Source: JAJEAD01 sp964420925 (GTDB lineage Bacteria; Pseudomonadota; Gammaproteobacteria; HK1). From it: 64,000 nucleotides of DNA. Of the stretch, positions 17,307-26,535 are shown piece after piece. Below the pieces are notes generated by a model. The model saw only the letters and a list, made by a program, of their open reading frames with translations, made no database searches and was not told the origin of the DNA. The DNA lies in NCBI GenBank assembly GCA_964420925.1, contig CAYQVB010000022.1, forward strand, positions 1 to 64,000. Direction: 5' to 3'. The position numbers and the translations under genes were made by a program. Each line of letters starts with the position of its first letter. The stretch's first letter is position 1.

Positions 17307-18132
17307 CTAGTTCCGGTCGAAAATCACATTCCGTAACCCCGGCGAGGCCTTCGGTCGGGCGGTGAATCCGAGTTCGGCCATCAACCCCAGGATCTCGCGA
17401 TTGAGGGGCGTATCCAGGTCCCTTTCGACCTCGACGATCATGGACCGGGCCGACTGTGCGGACAGCGTCCTTCGCCCGCCGCGCAGGATATCGGCCTCTA
17501 TGGCCATCAACGTCGATCTTCACGTGGGTCGGCAAGAGCGGCGAGAACATTGTCACAAAGTCGTCAATGGAAAAGCCGACGGCACCCTAACGAAAATTCA
17601 CATCGATTGCGCCGCCGAATTGGTTCCTTTCGATGAACCCATACATCGACGCTCCGGGGGAGGTACTCGCCATGTTGAGAGAGGCGAGCCTCGTGTCTCC
17701 CGCGAACGCGATGCAGTATGCCGTGATCCGGTCCAACGAATTCAATTCGATGTTCCTGTTCAACACGGCAAAGCTGCTCGCCGCGGGCTCAAAGGCGAGC
17801 ACGCGCACTGCCGGCTTGAGGCCGGCATACAGGGCGAAAGTCCCAATGTTGGCGCCTATGTCCCAAAAAAACGGCGGCGTCGGGGAATGCGTCAATCCAT
17901 TCCACCGTGTCGGGTTCCTGGGCCTGAAACCCGGCTGCTTGGCTATGGGTCATTCTCAGATCTGGCGCAAAAAAACAGGAGTCCCTCTTTAGGTACTCAC
18001 TTCTGCTTCGCTGTCCTCAAGCAGCCGGGTGCCAGCCCTTTGCAATGCGTCCGCCCTTCGGATGGGGCTGAAGAACGGAAACGTAACGATACGGGCAAAT
18101 ACAACAATGATTCTGGCAAACAGCATTCTCAT
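17307..18132 (-). pseudogene. FkbM-family methyltransferase pseudogene
   Basis: The whole gene can be followed on the minus strand but is broken several times. It starts at 18132 with MRMLFARIIVVFARIVTFPF, ends a frame with EAEVST and TAA, resumes with EPDTVEWIDAFPDA, shifts frame in a run of T before FWDIGANIGTFALYAGLKPA (the SAM-binding motif I), continues LAFEPAASSFAVLNRNIELN, stops at DVNFR, then HVKIDVDG, and shifts again to IEADILRGGRRTLS and ELGFTARPKASPGLRNVIFD. FkbM proteins are O-methyltransferases of glycans and polyketides. At least three lesions make this copy non-functional. Confidence 0.85.
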
Positions 18133-18214
18133 GGCATTTTGGACGGCCAACTCGGCCGGAACCTTCCAGACACTAACGTTTCAACGGGACCGGTCAGTGG
18201 GAGCTGACACCTAC

Positions 18215-18265
18215 CCGCCCGGCGGTCTGGACGCCCGAGGGTGGCGATGTGTTTCATCCTCAGGC
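18215..18265. repeat. REP-like intergenic repeat, family 2
   Basis: CGGTCTGGACGCCCGAGGG ... CATCCTCAGGCGCCC resembles 9108-9165 and 62826-62880, with the same CCTCAGGCG end. It lies between the FkbM pseudogene and the MDR dehydrogenase. Confidence 0.4.
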
Positions 18266-18350
18266 GCCCATCCAACTAAACCACGGCGCGGGTTGCATTG
18301 AACGCTCGAGTCACTCTGACCGGGTATCGGAGAGGGCGCGATGTGCGGGT

Positions 18351-19289
18351 TCAGAACTCGATGACGAGCCTCCCCCTGGTTCCCCCGGCCTGGAGCCGCC
18401 GATGCGCCTCTCCCGCCCGCTTCGGCGGGTAAGTGTCGGCCACACGCAACGTGAGCTCTCCCGCCTCCGCCATCTGCCGAAGGCGGTCGAGCTTTTCGAA
18501 CTCGCCGTCGTACTTGCGCACGGACGTTGCGGTGAACCTGATCCCTCGCTGAGGCTTGCCGATGAAGCCGCGGACGGATGTGAACGCACCTCCGTCGCGG
18601 ACGGCCGGCGCGGCTCGCTCGGTCAGCAAAGCGCCGTCGGCCAGAGCGTCCACGCCATCGGGGAAATGCCTCCGGATCCGCGACGCAAAGTCGCCACCCC
18701 TTGGTACGACGAAGTCGGCGCCAAGCGAACGCACGAGCTCCTCGTCCGACTCGGACGCATCGACAATAACGGTCAATCCATCCGCCTTCGCGAGCTGCAC
18801 CACGTACCCACCATAAGCGCCCGGGGCGCCTGTCACGGCCAGACTCCCGCCCGGCGGCAATCCAAGCAGATCTAAGGACTGACGCGCGGTGAGTCCGTTC
18901 ATCGGAAGCGTGCATGCCTCGACGTGCGTGGTCCCTGCTGGAGCAGGCACCACGGCCCGTTCATCCAGCACGATTCGTTCCCTGTAAGCTCCATGGGTGC
19001 CCTTCGAACACACCATGGCCATTACGGCATCCCCCATCTTCACTCCCGTCGAGACTCCGTCCCCGACCTGATCGACGATGCCGGCGGCGTCCATCCCCGG
19101 GACATAGGGAGGCGGGTCAACATTCAGCCGCCCGGCATGTGAGCCGTCCCTCGACATGACGTCGGTGGGATTAACGGCGGCGGCGCACACCCTGATACGA
19201 ACCTGACCCGGTCCCGCCTCGACCTCGGGCACGTCGATGACCTCAAGAACTTCCGGGCCTCCATACGTGAAGAATCCGACCGCGCGCAT
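18351..19289 (-). CDS. MDR-superfamily zinc-independent alcohol dehydrogenase / quinone oxidoreductase
   Basis: A 312-residue NAD(P)-dependent reductase. The N-terminal GroES-like domain has FFTYGGPEVLEV, GQVRIRVCAAAVNPTDVMSR and PGMDAAGIVDQVGDGV. The Rossmann domain has LAVTGAPGAYGGYVVQLAKA (AxGxxG-type), and the protein ends GGTRGRLVIEF. The catalytic-zinc Cys and His residues of true alcohol dehydrogenases are missing, so it is most like NADPH:quinone oxidoreductases or enone reductases. It stands alone on the minus strand between pseudogenes; the substrate is unknown. Confidence 0.87.
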   Translation of the reverse strand: MRAVGFFTYGGPEVLEVIDVPEVEAGPGQVRIRVCAAAVNPTDVMSRDGSHAGRLNVDPPPYVPGMDAAGIVDQVGDGVSTGVKMGDAVMAMVCSKGTHGAYRERIVLDERAVVPAPAGTTHVEACTLPMNGLTARQSLDLLGLPPGGSLAVTGAPGAYGGYVVQLAKADGLTVIVDASESDEELVRSLGADFVVPRGGDFASRIRRHFPDGVDALADGALLTERAAPAVRDGGAFTSVRGFIGKPQRGIRFTATSVRKYDGEFEKLDRLRQMAEAGELTLRVADTYPPKRAGEAHRRLQAGGTRGRLVIEF

Positions 19290-19453
19290 CTTGTCCGCCT
19301 TCCTTCATGCCGTTGTCGGCGGTTCAGCCGAGCCTCCGGAGTATAGGAACAACAACCTTCGATTCCCACGGCCCAACAGAGATTGCTGCTCGGATCGGCG
19401 AAGAGGTCATGGCGGCCTTCAGATGCCCGTCCGTGTACGCCTTTCTGGGAAGA

Positions 19454-19648
19454 TCACGCCCGCGCGCCGCGTCTGGCCGTGCTCCGGGCACCGGCCGGAT
19501 TCGCCAGCTTTTGGATAGTGCTCGCCATGTGCATGGCCAAGTCCTTCAGCATGGTGAACTCGAAGGATTTGTCGATCTTGGCACCGCCGAGATAGATGGA
19601 CACACCGCAGGTCGTGACCTCGCAGCTTGTCCCGGCCTCGTCGCTCAT
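19454..19648 (-). CDS. small unknown protein in a duplicated segment
   Basis: A 64-codon frame (CGVSIYLGGAKIDKSFEFTM, then KDLAMHMASTIQKLANPAGA) whose sequence recurs, diverged but recognisable, at 51057-51185 (YLGDTETDKSYEFTMPKNLA). Conservation of the peptide between two copies hints that it was coding. It might equally be part of the repeated DNA upstream of the porin. Function is not recognised. Confidence 0.3.
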   Translation of the reverse strand: MSDEAGTSCEVTTCGVSIYLGGAKIDKSFEFTMLKDLAMHMASTIQKLANPAGARSTARRGARA

Positions 19649-19930
19649 CTTCGGCGCCCTCCCTCCAGTCTCTCCTACTTGCGTCTATAGCAGGAACCTG
19701 TCCGAACCCGGCCCGGGTTCCGCAACCCGGCGGAAAGGACATATTCCGCCGCGCATTCCGGTGAAATCGGTAGACGCGAGCAGTTGGGAGAGCATCGACG
19801 GGGTTGCCTCGATGACGATCAGGTTCAGCAAGTGGCGTCATAACGACAGTAGGATCATCGTCCGCGAGCGGGATGCCTACGTCGGCTGCCTCCGGAAACG
19901 TGACAATGGCTGGGCGCCGTCCCTCGATCT
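19470..19930 (+). repeat. duplicated segment, copy A
   Basis: This stretch matches 51057-51371 in the same orientation. The strong blocks are GGCCGTGCTCCGGGCACC through the GCATGGTGAACTCG region, and GCAGTTGGGAGA through GGCTGGGCGCCGTCCCTCGA. Copy A has about 150 extra bases in the middle (about 19630-19780). It covers the small minus-strand frame and the 5' part of the porin pseudogene. Confidence 0.8.
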
Positions 19931-20851
19931 CATGACCGCGTTGAGGGGCGCCGGCGACTTCCACCTCCGGGCGAGAAAGGACTGGCGAAGCGAACTCGAG
20001 ACGGTCCGGGAGATACAGGAGACCCTCGACCGGGAGGATGACGATTCGCTCGATGCGGGCCCTATCGCCAACTTCCAACTGAGCGCTCTCGATCAGTTGC
20101 CGAACCGGTAGCGCGTCGACCTGGCCTGCTTCGGGCAGTACGTCACCAACGAGGCGCTCGGCTCCGAGCCCAGCGACAGGTACACGGACAACGCGGCGCT
20201 CTCCGTCGGCGGGTTCTGGGGCACGGTTCTGGGGAGTAATGTCTCGGGCGTCGTGCGCGAAGGGACGCGCCGCAGGCGCGGGGCCGGGAATGCCGAGCTT
20301 GCCCTCGGCGGCCTTGCCGACGTAGGCGTCGGCTACACGGTCCGGCTCGGCCCGTGGATCGTCGGTGCCGTCGTGGATGGGGACTCCAAACTTCGACATC
20401 GGGGCGACGTTCCAGCGTCCGATCGACGACACCGACTACCGGCTGACCGGGCGCGTTCCCAGTGGCGTCTACATCTCCGCCAACGGAGTCCGGCATTTCG
20501 ATTCCATCGCCGTCACCGGTCGGCGAGGTCGTCTATGGCAGCACTACGCTCGACGTCGGTGTGGGCTACGAAGACCTTTCTTCGAGCGGCCCGGATGCCA
20601 GCAGCTGGTACGTCTCGGCGGGGGTTCGCAGAAAGACCGGTGTCGTGAGCCTGTCTCTCGAGGGACATCTGGGCCGCATCGAGGGCGAGGACGAGAGATC
20701 GGGAGCGCTTGGCGTCCGGTACGATCTGGCCCGCGGCATGTCCGTCAATCTCAGGATCAACTATGCCGAGGTCCTGATCGATCTCGGCGGCGGAAGCTTC
20801 GTCAACACCGAGGACACGAAGGCCGTGCTTTCGCTTCGGTACAGCTTCTAG
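19780..20851 (+). pseudogene. outer-membrane porin pseudogene
   Basis: Read through several frame changes, the plus strand encodes a porin-like barrel: RFSKWRHNDSRIIVRERDAY, LREIQETLD-type and LDQLPNR ending in TAG near 20111, then VDLACFGQYVTNEALGSEPS, LSVGGFWGTVLGSNVSGVVR, a frameshift near 20370 to NFDIGATFQRPIDDTDYRLT, and another near 20515 to GSTTLDVGVGYEDLSSSGPD. The end is GALGVRYDLARGMSVNLRIN and KAVLSLRYSF, with the terminal Phe that marks outer-membrane barrels. One stop and at least two frameshifts make it inactive. A truncated second copy of its 5' part is at 51.2-51.37 kb. Confidence 0.75.
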
Positions 20852-20975
20852 GTGAACCCAGGATGTTGATCCGGACTATTCGAGAAGTATGGTAAACCTC
20901 CTATTGCATTAAGTGAGGCTTGGATCTTGGCACTTGGTGTTTGGATATCGGTGAAACTGGAAGGCAGGATTTCCA

Positions 20976-22577
20976 GTGCCCTATAGCTATACGGATCGCC
21001 CCAACTTCGTCCTCTTCATCACGGACCAACACCGGGCCGATTATCTGGGGTGCTACGGTCATACGGTCCTGAACACACCGCATATCGATCGAATTGCGCG
21101 TAACGGCATCCGCTTTGACCGCTTCTATGTGTCGAGTCCTCAGTGCATGCCGAACCGCGCCACGATGATGACGGGACGCATGCCGTCTATTCACGGCGTG
21201 CGGACCTCGGGCATTCCGTTGCCGCTGCGGGCTAACACGTTCGTAGACTTGATGCGGGCCGACGGCTACCAGACCGCACTCGTGGGCAAGTGCCACCTCC
21301 AGAATATTCACGACTGGCCGCCGGAAATCCTGCCTTCCAGTTTCATCGAGCGGCGGGATGGCCCTCTTGCCGAGTTCAGCGAAGCACTTAAGCCGACCCC
21401 AGGAGAGGACTACGAGCGGGAGCGGGGCTCGCTCTGGCGTTACCACAGCGTCTATCGCCCGCTGAAGAACCACTACGGGTTCGAGCACGTCGAACTGATC
21501 ACACAGCACGGTGATTTGGGAGAAGCAGGGTACTACACCTGGCTGCGAAGCAAGGGTTGCTCGCCGGAGAGGCTTCGCGGTCCCGAGAACACCCTGCCGC
21601 ATGACTATGTCTGTCCCGAGGCTTGGCGTACGGCCGTCCCTGAAGAACTATACCCGACATCCTTCGTCGAACAGAGGAGTGTCGAGTATCTCGAGAACTA
21701 CGTGCAGCAATGGAACCCAAAACCCTTTTTCCTTCAGGTCTCGTTCCCTGATCCTCATCATCCCTTCACGCCGCCCGGGCGTTACTGGGGTATGCACAAC
21801 CCGAGAGACATGCCGCTGCCCCCGTCCTTCGACATGAAAGACGACGCGCCGCCGCATTTGCAGTGGTCGCGCAAGTACACACGCACGCAGGGCAATTCCT
21901 ACCACGCCTATCCCGCGACCCGCCGCGAAACGCAGGAAGCCATCGCGCTCACCTGTGACATGATCGCAATGATCGACGATGCCGTTGGTTCTGTGCTGGA
22001 CGCCCTGGAACGCCTGAAGTTGGCCGACAACACGATCCTGATGTTCACCAGCGATCATGCAGATCTGCTTGGGGATCACGGCATGATGTTGAAGGGTCCG
22101 TTCCACTTCCAAGGACTGATCCGTGTCCCGTTCATCTGGTCGGATCCCCGGGTCAGGCACACGCCCGAAAGCTGTAGTCGAGTCTGTGGCACGATCGATA
22201 TGGGTCCCACGATCCTCGACCGTGCCGGCATCGACCCGTTCAACGGCATGCAAGGTCGCAGCATGTTACCCTTGATGTCGGACCCAAACGGGGACTGGCG
22301 TCACGGAATCCTTATAGAGGAAGAGCAGCACCATGGCGTACTGGGCTTCGACGAACCCTTGCGCCTCAATTCGTTTGTCACCGAACGTCACCGAATGACG
22401 ATCTATCATGGCGTGGAATGGGGAGAGCTGTACGATCTGGAAGAAGACCCGCACGAGTGCACGAACCTCTGGGACAGTCATAACGCTCGCGAGCTACGGC
22501 GCGAGATGATGGAGGAAGTTGCGTACGAACGTATGGCGCTGGTTGACCGGAGTCCGTTTCCGACGCGCCTGGCCTAG
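20976..22577 (+). CDS. sulfatase family hydrolase
   Basis: A 533-residue sulfatase that removes sulfate (or a phosphonate/phosphodiester) from organic substrates. C57-M-P-N-R with following ATMMTGR is the CxPxR signature whose Cys is converted to formylglycine. FVLFITDQHRADYLGCYGHT gives the N-terminal metal-binding Asp residues, and MFTSDHADLLGDHGM the C-terminal DH pair. Start is GTG at 20976 behind AAGGCAGGA. No signal peptide is evident, so it is probably cytoplasmic and acts on an imported compound. It heads a same-strand series with an amidohydrolase, Tm-1-like protein, TIM barrel and flotillin. A formylglycine-generating enzyme is not in the window. Confidence 0.93.
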   Translation: MPYSYTDRPNFVLFITDQHRADYLGCYGHTVLNTPHIDRIARNGIRFDRFYVSSPQCMPNRATMMTGRMPSIHGVRTSGIPLPLRANTFVDLMRADGYQTALVGKCHLQNIHDWPPEILPSSFIERRDGPLAEFSEALKPTPGEDYERERGSLWRYHSVYRPLKNHYGFEHVELITQHGDLGEAGYYTWLRSKGCSPERLRGPENTLPHDYVCPEAWRTAVPEELYPTSFVEQRSVEYLENYVQQWNPKPFFLQVSFPDPHHPFTPPGRYWGMHNPRDMPLPPSFDMKDDAPPHLQWSRKYTRTQGNSYHAYPATRRETQEAIALTCDMIAMIDDAVGSVLDALERLKLADNTILMFTSDHADLLGDHGMMLKGPFHFQGLIRVPFIWSDPRVRHTPESCSRVCGTIDMGPTILDRAGIDPFNGMQGRSMLPLMSDPNGDWRHGILIEEEQHHGVLGFDEPLRLNSFVTERHRMTIYHGVEWGELYDLEEDPHECTNLWDSHNARELRREMMEEVAYERMALVDRSPFPTRLA

Positions 22578-22775
22578 ACCGAGCGTGATTTGCAATTGGT
22601 AAGAGCTAAGCGAACTCCTTCGAAGCTTGTAGTCTAAGCGTGGGAATTGTCGTGGCCGAAGGGGATGTGTTCCCATGTGTGTTGGGTTGGCGGTTTGCCA
22701 TTCTGGTTTGTCAGCGTGGCTGAAACTCTTAGCTGTGCTCAAGGCGTTTACGCACTGCTGACAATGGAGACCGAC

Positions 22776-24059
22776 ATGGCCGACATTCTCTTTTCCAACG
22801 TCCGTATCCTCGATGGATCCGGCGAGCAGCCCTACGAAGGCGCAGTCCTGATTCAGGGGAACCGTATCAAGAGAGTCGAACGCGGTAGCGAAACCACTGG
22901 CGACAGTAGCATTGCAGTGATCGACGGTGCCGGCGCGACGCTGATGCCCGGGATGGTGGAGGCGCACACACATCTATCGTGGAACGATCAGCCCACCCTC
23001 GAGGCTATCGCTTTGCTGCCGCCTGAAGAGCATACGTTGTTCACCGCGCAGATGGCGAAGCGCTATATCGATATGGGGTTCACGTCCTGCGTCGGTGCCG
23101 CCGCGGCCAAACCCCGTCTCGACGTCGTCATCCGCAACGCGATCAACTCAGGACAAATTCCCGGACCCCGCTATCTTGCCAACGGACAGGAGATCGCCAC
23201 CCGTGGTGGCCTCGGTGACACGTCACCGCCGCATCTCGAATTCCCGGAGCTTTCTTTCGGCTACGTTGTGTCAGGCCCTGAGGAGATCCGTGCCGCCGTG
23301 CGAAGGTTCATCAAGTACGGCGTGGATCTCATCAAACTGAACCTGTCGGGCGAGGAGATCGCCGGCGTCGCCGCCGAAGAAACGCCGATGACCGACGAGG
23401 AGGTGGCGGTCGCGGTCGAGGAGGCCAAGCGGCGCGGCAAACGGGTCTGTGCCCACGCCCGGTCGTCCGAATCCGTTCGGATGTGCATCCGGCACGGTAT
23501 CGAGATCATCTACCACGCATCCTACGCTGACGAGGAAACGCTCGATATGCTAGCAGCGGCTAAGGACAAGCACTTCGTTGCGCCGGGCCTCGCCTGGCTC
23601 GTACGCACCTCGGAGGACGCAGCAGGCTTTGGCATCAGCCCGGATTCTCCACTCGGCCTCCAGTATGCCCGTGAGCGTGATATCGCCGTCGAGACTATGG
23701 CAAAGATGCACAGTCGCGGCATTCGAGTGTTACCCGGGGGCGATTACGGCTTCGCCTGGATTCCCCACGGCCAGAACGCGAGGGACCTGGAATACTTCGT
23801 CAGCCTGGTTGGCATGTCGCCGATGGAAGCCGTCCTGTCGGCGACCAAGTTGGGTGGCGCGATCATGGGGCGGCCGGAAGAACTGGGCCAGATCAAGGAA
23901 GGATACCTCGCCGATATCATCCTGGTGGACGGCGATCCCCTTGCCGATATCCGCATTCTGCAGGATCGTGAACGGATCCTCGCGGTGATGAAGGACGGCA
24001 CGTTCCACCGTGCTCCCGATGTGGCGGCCGACGAACGCTCTCTACGGTGGGCGGTCTAG
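22776..24059 (+). CDS. amidohydrolase family protein (imidazolonepropionase/prolidase-like)
   Basis: A 427-residue metal-dependent hydrolase with the small beta-domain (MADILFSNVRILDGSGEQPY) followed by the TIM barrel: MPGMVEAHTHLSW supplies the HxH pair, VDLIKLNLSG the carboxylated-Lys region, KRVCAHARSS the third His and IIYHASYADEETL the fourth, with LPGGDYG before the end. It ends GYLADIILVDGDPLADIRIL, typical of the imidazolonepropionase-like/Xaa-Pro dipeptidase group. The start at 22776 follows GGAGA by 7 bases; 22764 is possible. It is the second gene of the sulfatase cluster. Confidence 0.88.
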   Translation: MADILFSNVRILDGSGEQPYEGAVLIQGNRIKRVERGSETTGDSSIAVIDGAGATLMPGMVEAHTHLSWNDQPTLEAIALLPPEEHTLFTAQMAKRYIDMGFTSCVGAAAAKPRLDVVIRNAINSGQIPGPRYLANGQEIATRGGLGDTSPPHLEFPELSFGYVVSGPEEIRAAVRRFIKYGVDLIKLNLSGEEIAGVAAEETPMTDEEVAVAVEEAKRRGKRVCAHARSSESVRMCIRHGIEIIYHASYADEETLDMLAAAKDKHFVAPGLAWLVRTSEDAAGFGISPDSPLGLQYARERDIAVETMAKMHSRGIRVLPGGDYGFAWIPHGQNARDLEYFVSLVGMSPMEAVLSATKLGGAIMGRPEELGQIKEGYLADIILVDGDPLADIRILQDRERILAVMKDGTFHRAPDVAADERSLRWAV

Positions 24060-24093
24060 CGGTTTCATTCCCGGCAACAGCCTGGCGACGGAA

Positions 24094-25635
24094 ATGACCG
24101 ACAGACAAGGAAATGCGGACCGGGTTGGTAGAGGACTGCCTTCCGACACTGCAAGCGGTACCGTGTTTCGGGTTCGCCGTCCCAGTCTGCAAGACGAGGC
24201 CGAGTCACAGTCAGTGCCGGTTGCAACGCCGCCAGAGGATCCCGAACTCTCCAGTGGCAACTTTCCCCGGAATGAGGATGTGCCTTCCGAACAGTTCAAT
24301 GTCAGGGGACCTCGCTCAGCACCTGGGGAAGTGGCGACGAGGCCGCCAGCACTCTCGCCGCTCGCAGAGCGTCCGGAATTGCAGGTTCAAGAAGCGGCGC
24401 GCACATCCATCGCGCGCAATTTGGACCGGGCGGCTTATGTGGTCGGGACTTTCGACACCAAGGGCAGGGAACTGAACTTCGTCAGAAGCCGCTTGAGTGC
24501 GGCTGGTTTGCGTACGGTTACGGTGGACCTCGGTACGAGTGAACGTCCGTCGGGCGCCGACATCGGTCCGCGTGAAGTCGCACGATATCATCCGCAAGGC
24601 TCGGATGCTGTCTTCACGGGGGACCGGGGGACCGCCGTTGCAGCCATGGCTGAAGCGTTCTCCCGGTTTCTTGTCGAACAACGCGATCTGGGCGGGGTCA
24701 TTTCGGCAGGCGGTTCCGGCGCCACCGCACTCGCCACACCGGCGATGCAGCGGCTCGATGTAGGCATTCCAAAGGTTATGGTTTCGACTGTCGCGTCCGG
24801 TGACGTTAAGCCTTATGTCGGACCGACCGACATCTGCATGATGTATGCGGTGACAGACGTCCAGGGTCTCAACCGGATATCGCGGTGGGTCCTGACGAAT
24901 GCGGCGAATGCGCTCGCTGGCATGATCGCCCAGGCTCCTGACCAGAGGGCCGATGATCAGGAAAAACCGGCAATCGGCCTGACGATGTTCGGCGTCACGA
25001 CGCCGTGCGTCCAGGCTGTCACCTACGCGCTCCAGGATCGTTACGATTGTCTGGTCTTTCACGCGACCGGCACCGGCGGACAGTCGATGGAGAAACTCGT
25101 GGACTCGGGTCTCCTGACAGGCGTGATCGACGCCACAACGACGGAAATCGCCGATTTCCACCTGGGTGGTGTCATGAGTGCCGGCGAAGACCGACTCGGA
25201 GCCATCATCCGTGCCAAAATCCCCTATGTCGGATCATGTGGCGCCCTCGACATGGTGAACTGGGGCGCCATGGACACCGTTCCGGAGAAATTCCGGGAAC
25301 GGAAGCTGTATGCGCATAACCCCCAGGTCACCCTGATGCGGACGACGGCCAAGGAGAACGACGCCATGGGCCGCTGGATCGCGCGGAAGCTGAATCAGTG
25401 CGAGGGACCCGTTCGCTTCCTCATCCCCGAAGGCGGCGTTTCCCTGCTCGACGCACCGGGTGCCGACTTCTGGGATCCCGACGCCGACAGGGCATTGTTT
25501 GCGGCCATTGAAGAGGAATTCGTGTCCTTGGGGAACCGCCGCCTCGTGCACGTATCGCATAACATCAATGAGCCCGAGTTCGCCCGCGCGCTAGTGGACA
25601 ACTTCCTGGAGATTGTGGGCGGCAGTGACCGGTAG
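24094..25635 (+). CDS. Tm-1-like ATP-binding (UPF0261) protein
   Basis: The conserved core begins AAYVVGTFDTKGRELNFVRS and includes the nucleotide-binding GGVISAGGSGATALATPAMQ, the domain-2 entry GLTMFGVTTPCVQAVTYALQ, and DCLVFHATGTGGQSMEKLVD. This is the full UPF0261 family of about 400 residues, named for the tomato Tm-1 resistance protein; bacterial members often sit next to a PEP-hydrolase-like TIM barrel, as here. The open frame extends about 115 residues upstream of the core with a Pro/Ser/Glu-rich tail. I use ATG 24094, but a later non-ATG start cannot be excluded. The biochemical role is unproven. Confidence 0.85.
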   Translation: MTDRQGNADRVGRGLPSDTASGTVFRVRRPSLQDEAESQSVPVATPPEDPELSSGNFPRNEDVPSEQFNVRGPRSAPGEVATRPPALSPLAERPELQVQEAARTSIARNLDRAAYVVGTFDTKGRELNFVRSRLSAAGLRTVTVDLGTSERPSGADIGPREVARYHPQGSDAVFTGDRGTAVAAMAEAFSRFLVEQRDLGGVISAGGSGATALATPAMQRLDVGIPKVMVSTVASGDVKPYVGPTDICMMYAVTDVQGLNRISRWVLTNAANALAGMIAQAPDQRADDQEKPAIGLTMFGVTTPCVQAVTYALQDRYDCLVFHATGTGGQSMEKLVDSGLLTGVIDATTTEIADFHLGGVMSAGEDRLGAIIRAKIPYVGSCGALDMVNWGAMDTVPEKFRERKLYAHNPQVTLMRTTAKENDAMGRWIARKLNQCEGPVRFLIPEGGVSLLDAPGADFWDPDADRALFAAIEEEFVSLGNRRLVHVSHNINEPEFARALVDNFLEIVGGSDR

Positions 25636-25646
25636 GGTGGCGGGTG

Positions 25647-26480
25647 ATGCCTAGATTCGAAAGACGCGAGCTCGTGGAGCGTTTCCGGTACATGATCGCG
25701 CGAGGCGAACCGATCATCGGCGGCGGTGCCGGAACCGGCCTATCCGCCAAAAGCGAAGAGGCCGGCGGGATCGACCTGATGGTCATCTACAACTCCGGTC
25801 GCTACCGCATGGCGGGCCGGGGTTCGCTGGCCGGACTGCTCGCCTATGGGAATGCCAATGACATCGTGGTGGAAATGGCGGCCGAGGTTCTGCCCGTTGT
25901 CCGAAAGACGCCGGTGCTGGCGGGCGTGAACGGCACGGATCCGTTCATGTTGCTGGAACCGTTCCTGCGGCGGCTGATCGATCTTGGCTTTTCGGGCGTG
26001 CAGAACTTTCCGACGGTGGGTCTCATCGATGGCATTTTCCGCGTCAACCTGGAGGAGACCGGCATGGGCTTCGGTCTTGAGATCGACATGATTCGCGCTG
26101 CCCATGAACTCGACATGCTGACGACGCCTTATGTCTTCTGCGAAGAGAGCGCACGAGCAATGACGGAGGCCGGCGCCGATATCATCGTCTGCCATCTCGG
26201 CCTGACCACAGGCGGCACGATCGGAGCGGAAACGGCGCTCACGCTCGACGACTGCGCCAAACGTATCGATGCCTGGTCGGCAGCGGCCCGCCGTGTGCGC
26301 GAGGACGTCATCGTGTTGTGCCACGGCGGGCCCATCTCGATGCCGGAGGACGCCGCTTACATTTTGTCGACCTGTTCCGCCTGCGATGGGTTCTACGGCG
26401 CGTCGAGCATGGAGCGACTGCCGACGGAGCAGGCGCTCGTCGAGCAGACGCGCAGGTTCAAGGAAGTCGGACGGGGCTGA
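25647..26480 (+). CDS. PEP-hydrolase-like TIM-barrel protein
   Basis: A 277-residue TIM-barrel protein of the phosphoenolpyruvate hydrolase/TIM-barrel signal transduction family. Landmarks are GEPIIGGGAGTGLSAKSEEA, GGIDLMVIYNSGRYRMAGRG, VLAGVNGTDPF, QNFPTVGLIDGIFR and HLGLTTGGTIGAETALTLDD. The start ATG at 25647 is preceded by AGGGTGG; GTG 25644 is adjacent. It follows the Tm-1-like gene by 11 bases, the usual pairing of these two families, which in plant-virus Tm-1 homologues are joined on one chain. It presumably works with that protein on a small carboxylate, but the reaction is not known. Confidence 0.88.
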   Translation: MPRFERRELVERFRYMIARGEPIIGGGAGTGLSAKSEEAGGIDLMVIYNSGRYRMAGRGSLAGLLAYGNANDIVVEMAAEVLPVVRKTPVLAGVNGTDPFMLLEPFLRRLIDLGFSGVQNFPTVGLIDGIFRVNLEETGMGFGLEIDMIRAAHELDMLTTPYVFCEESARAMTEAGADIIVCHLGLTTGGTIGAETALTLDDCAKRIDAWSAAARRVREDVIVLCHGGPISMPEDAAYILSTCSACDGFYGASSMERLPTEQALVEQTRRFKEVGRG

Positions 26481-26535
26481 CGCAAGCCTAGGGACAGAAG
26501 CACATGCAGGACTTTGGCCAGGATGGAGGAGGAAA

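Noticed and set aside
19419..20432. 337-codon minus-strand open frame
   Set aside because: It lies opposite the porin pseudogene, whose plus-strand reading shows barrel motifs and a terminal Phe; the minus frame has no family features and is a GC-rich shadow.
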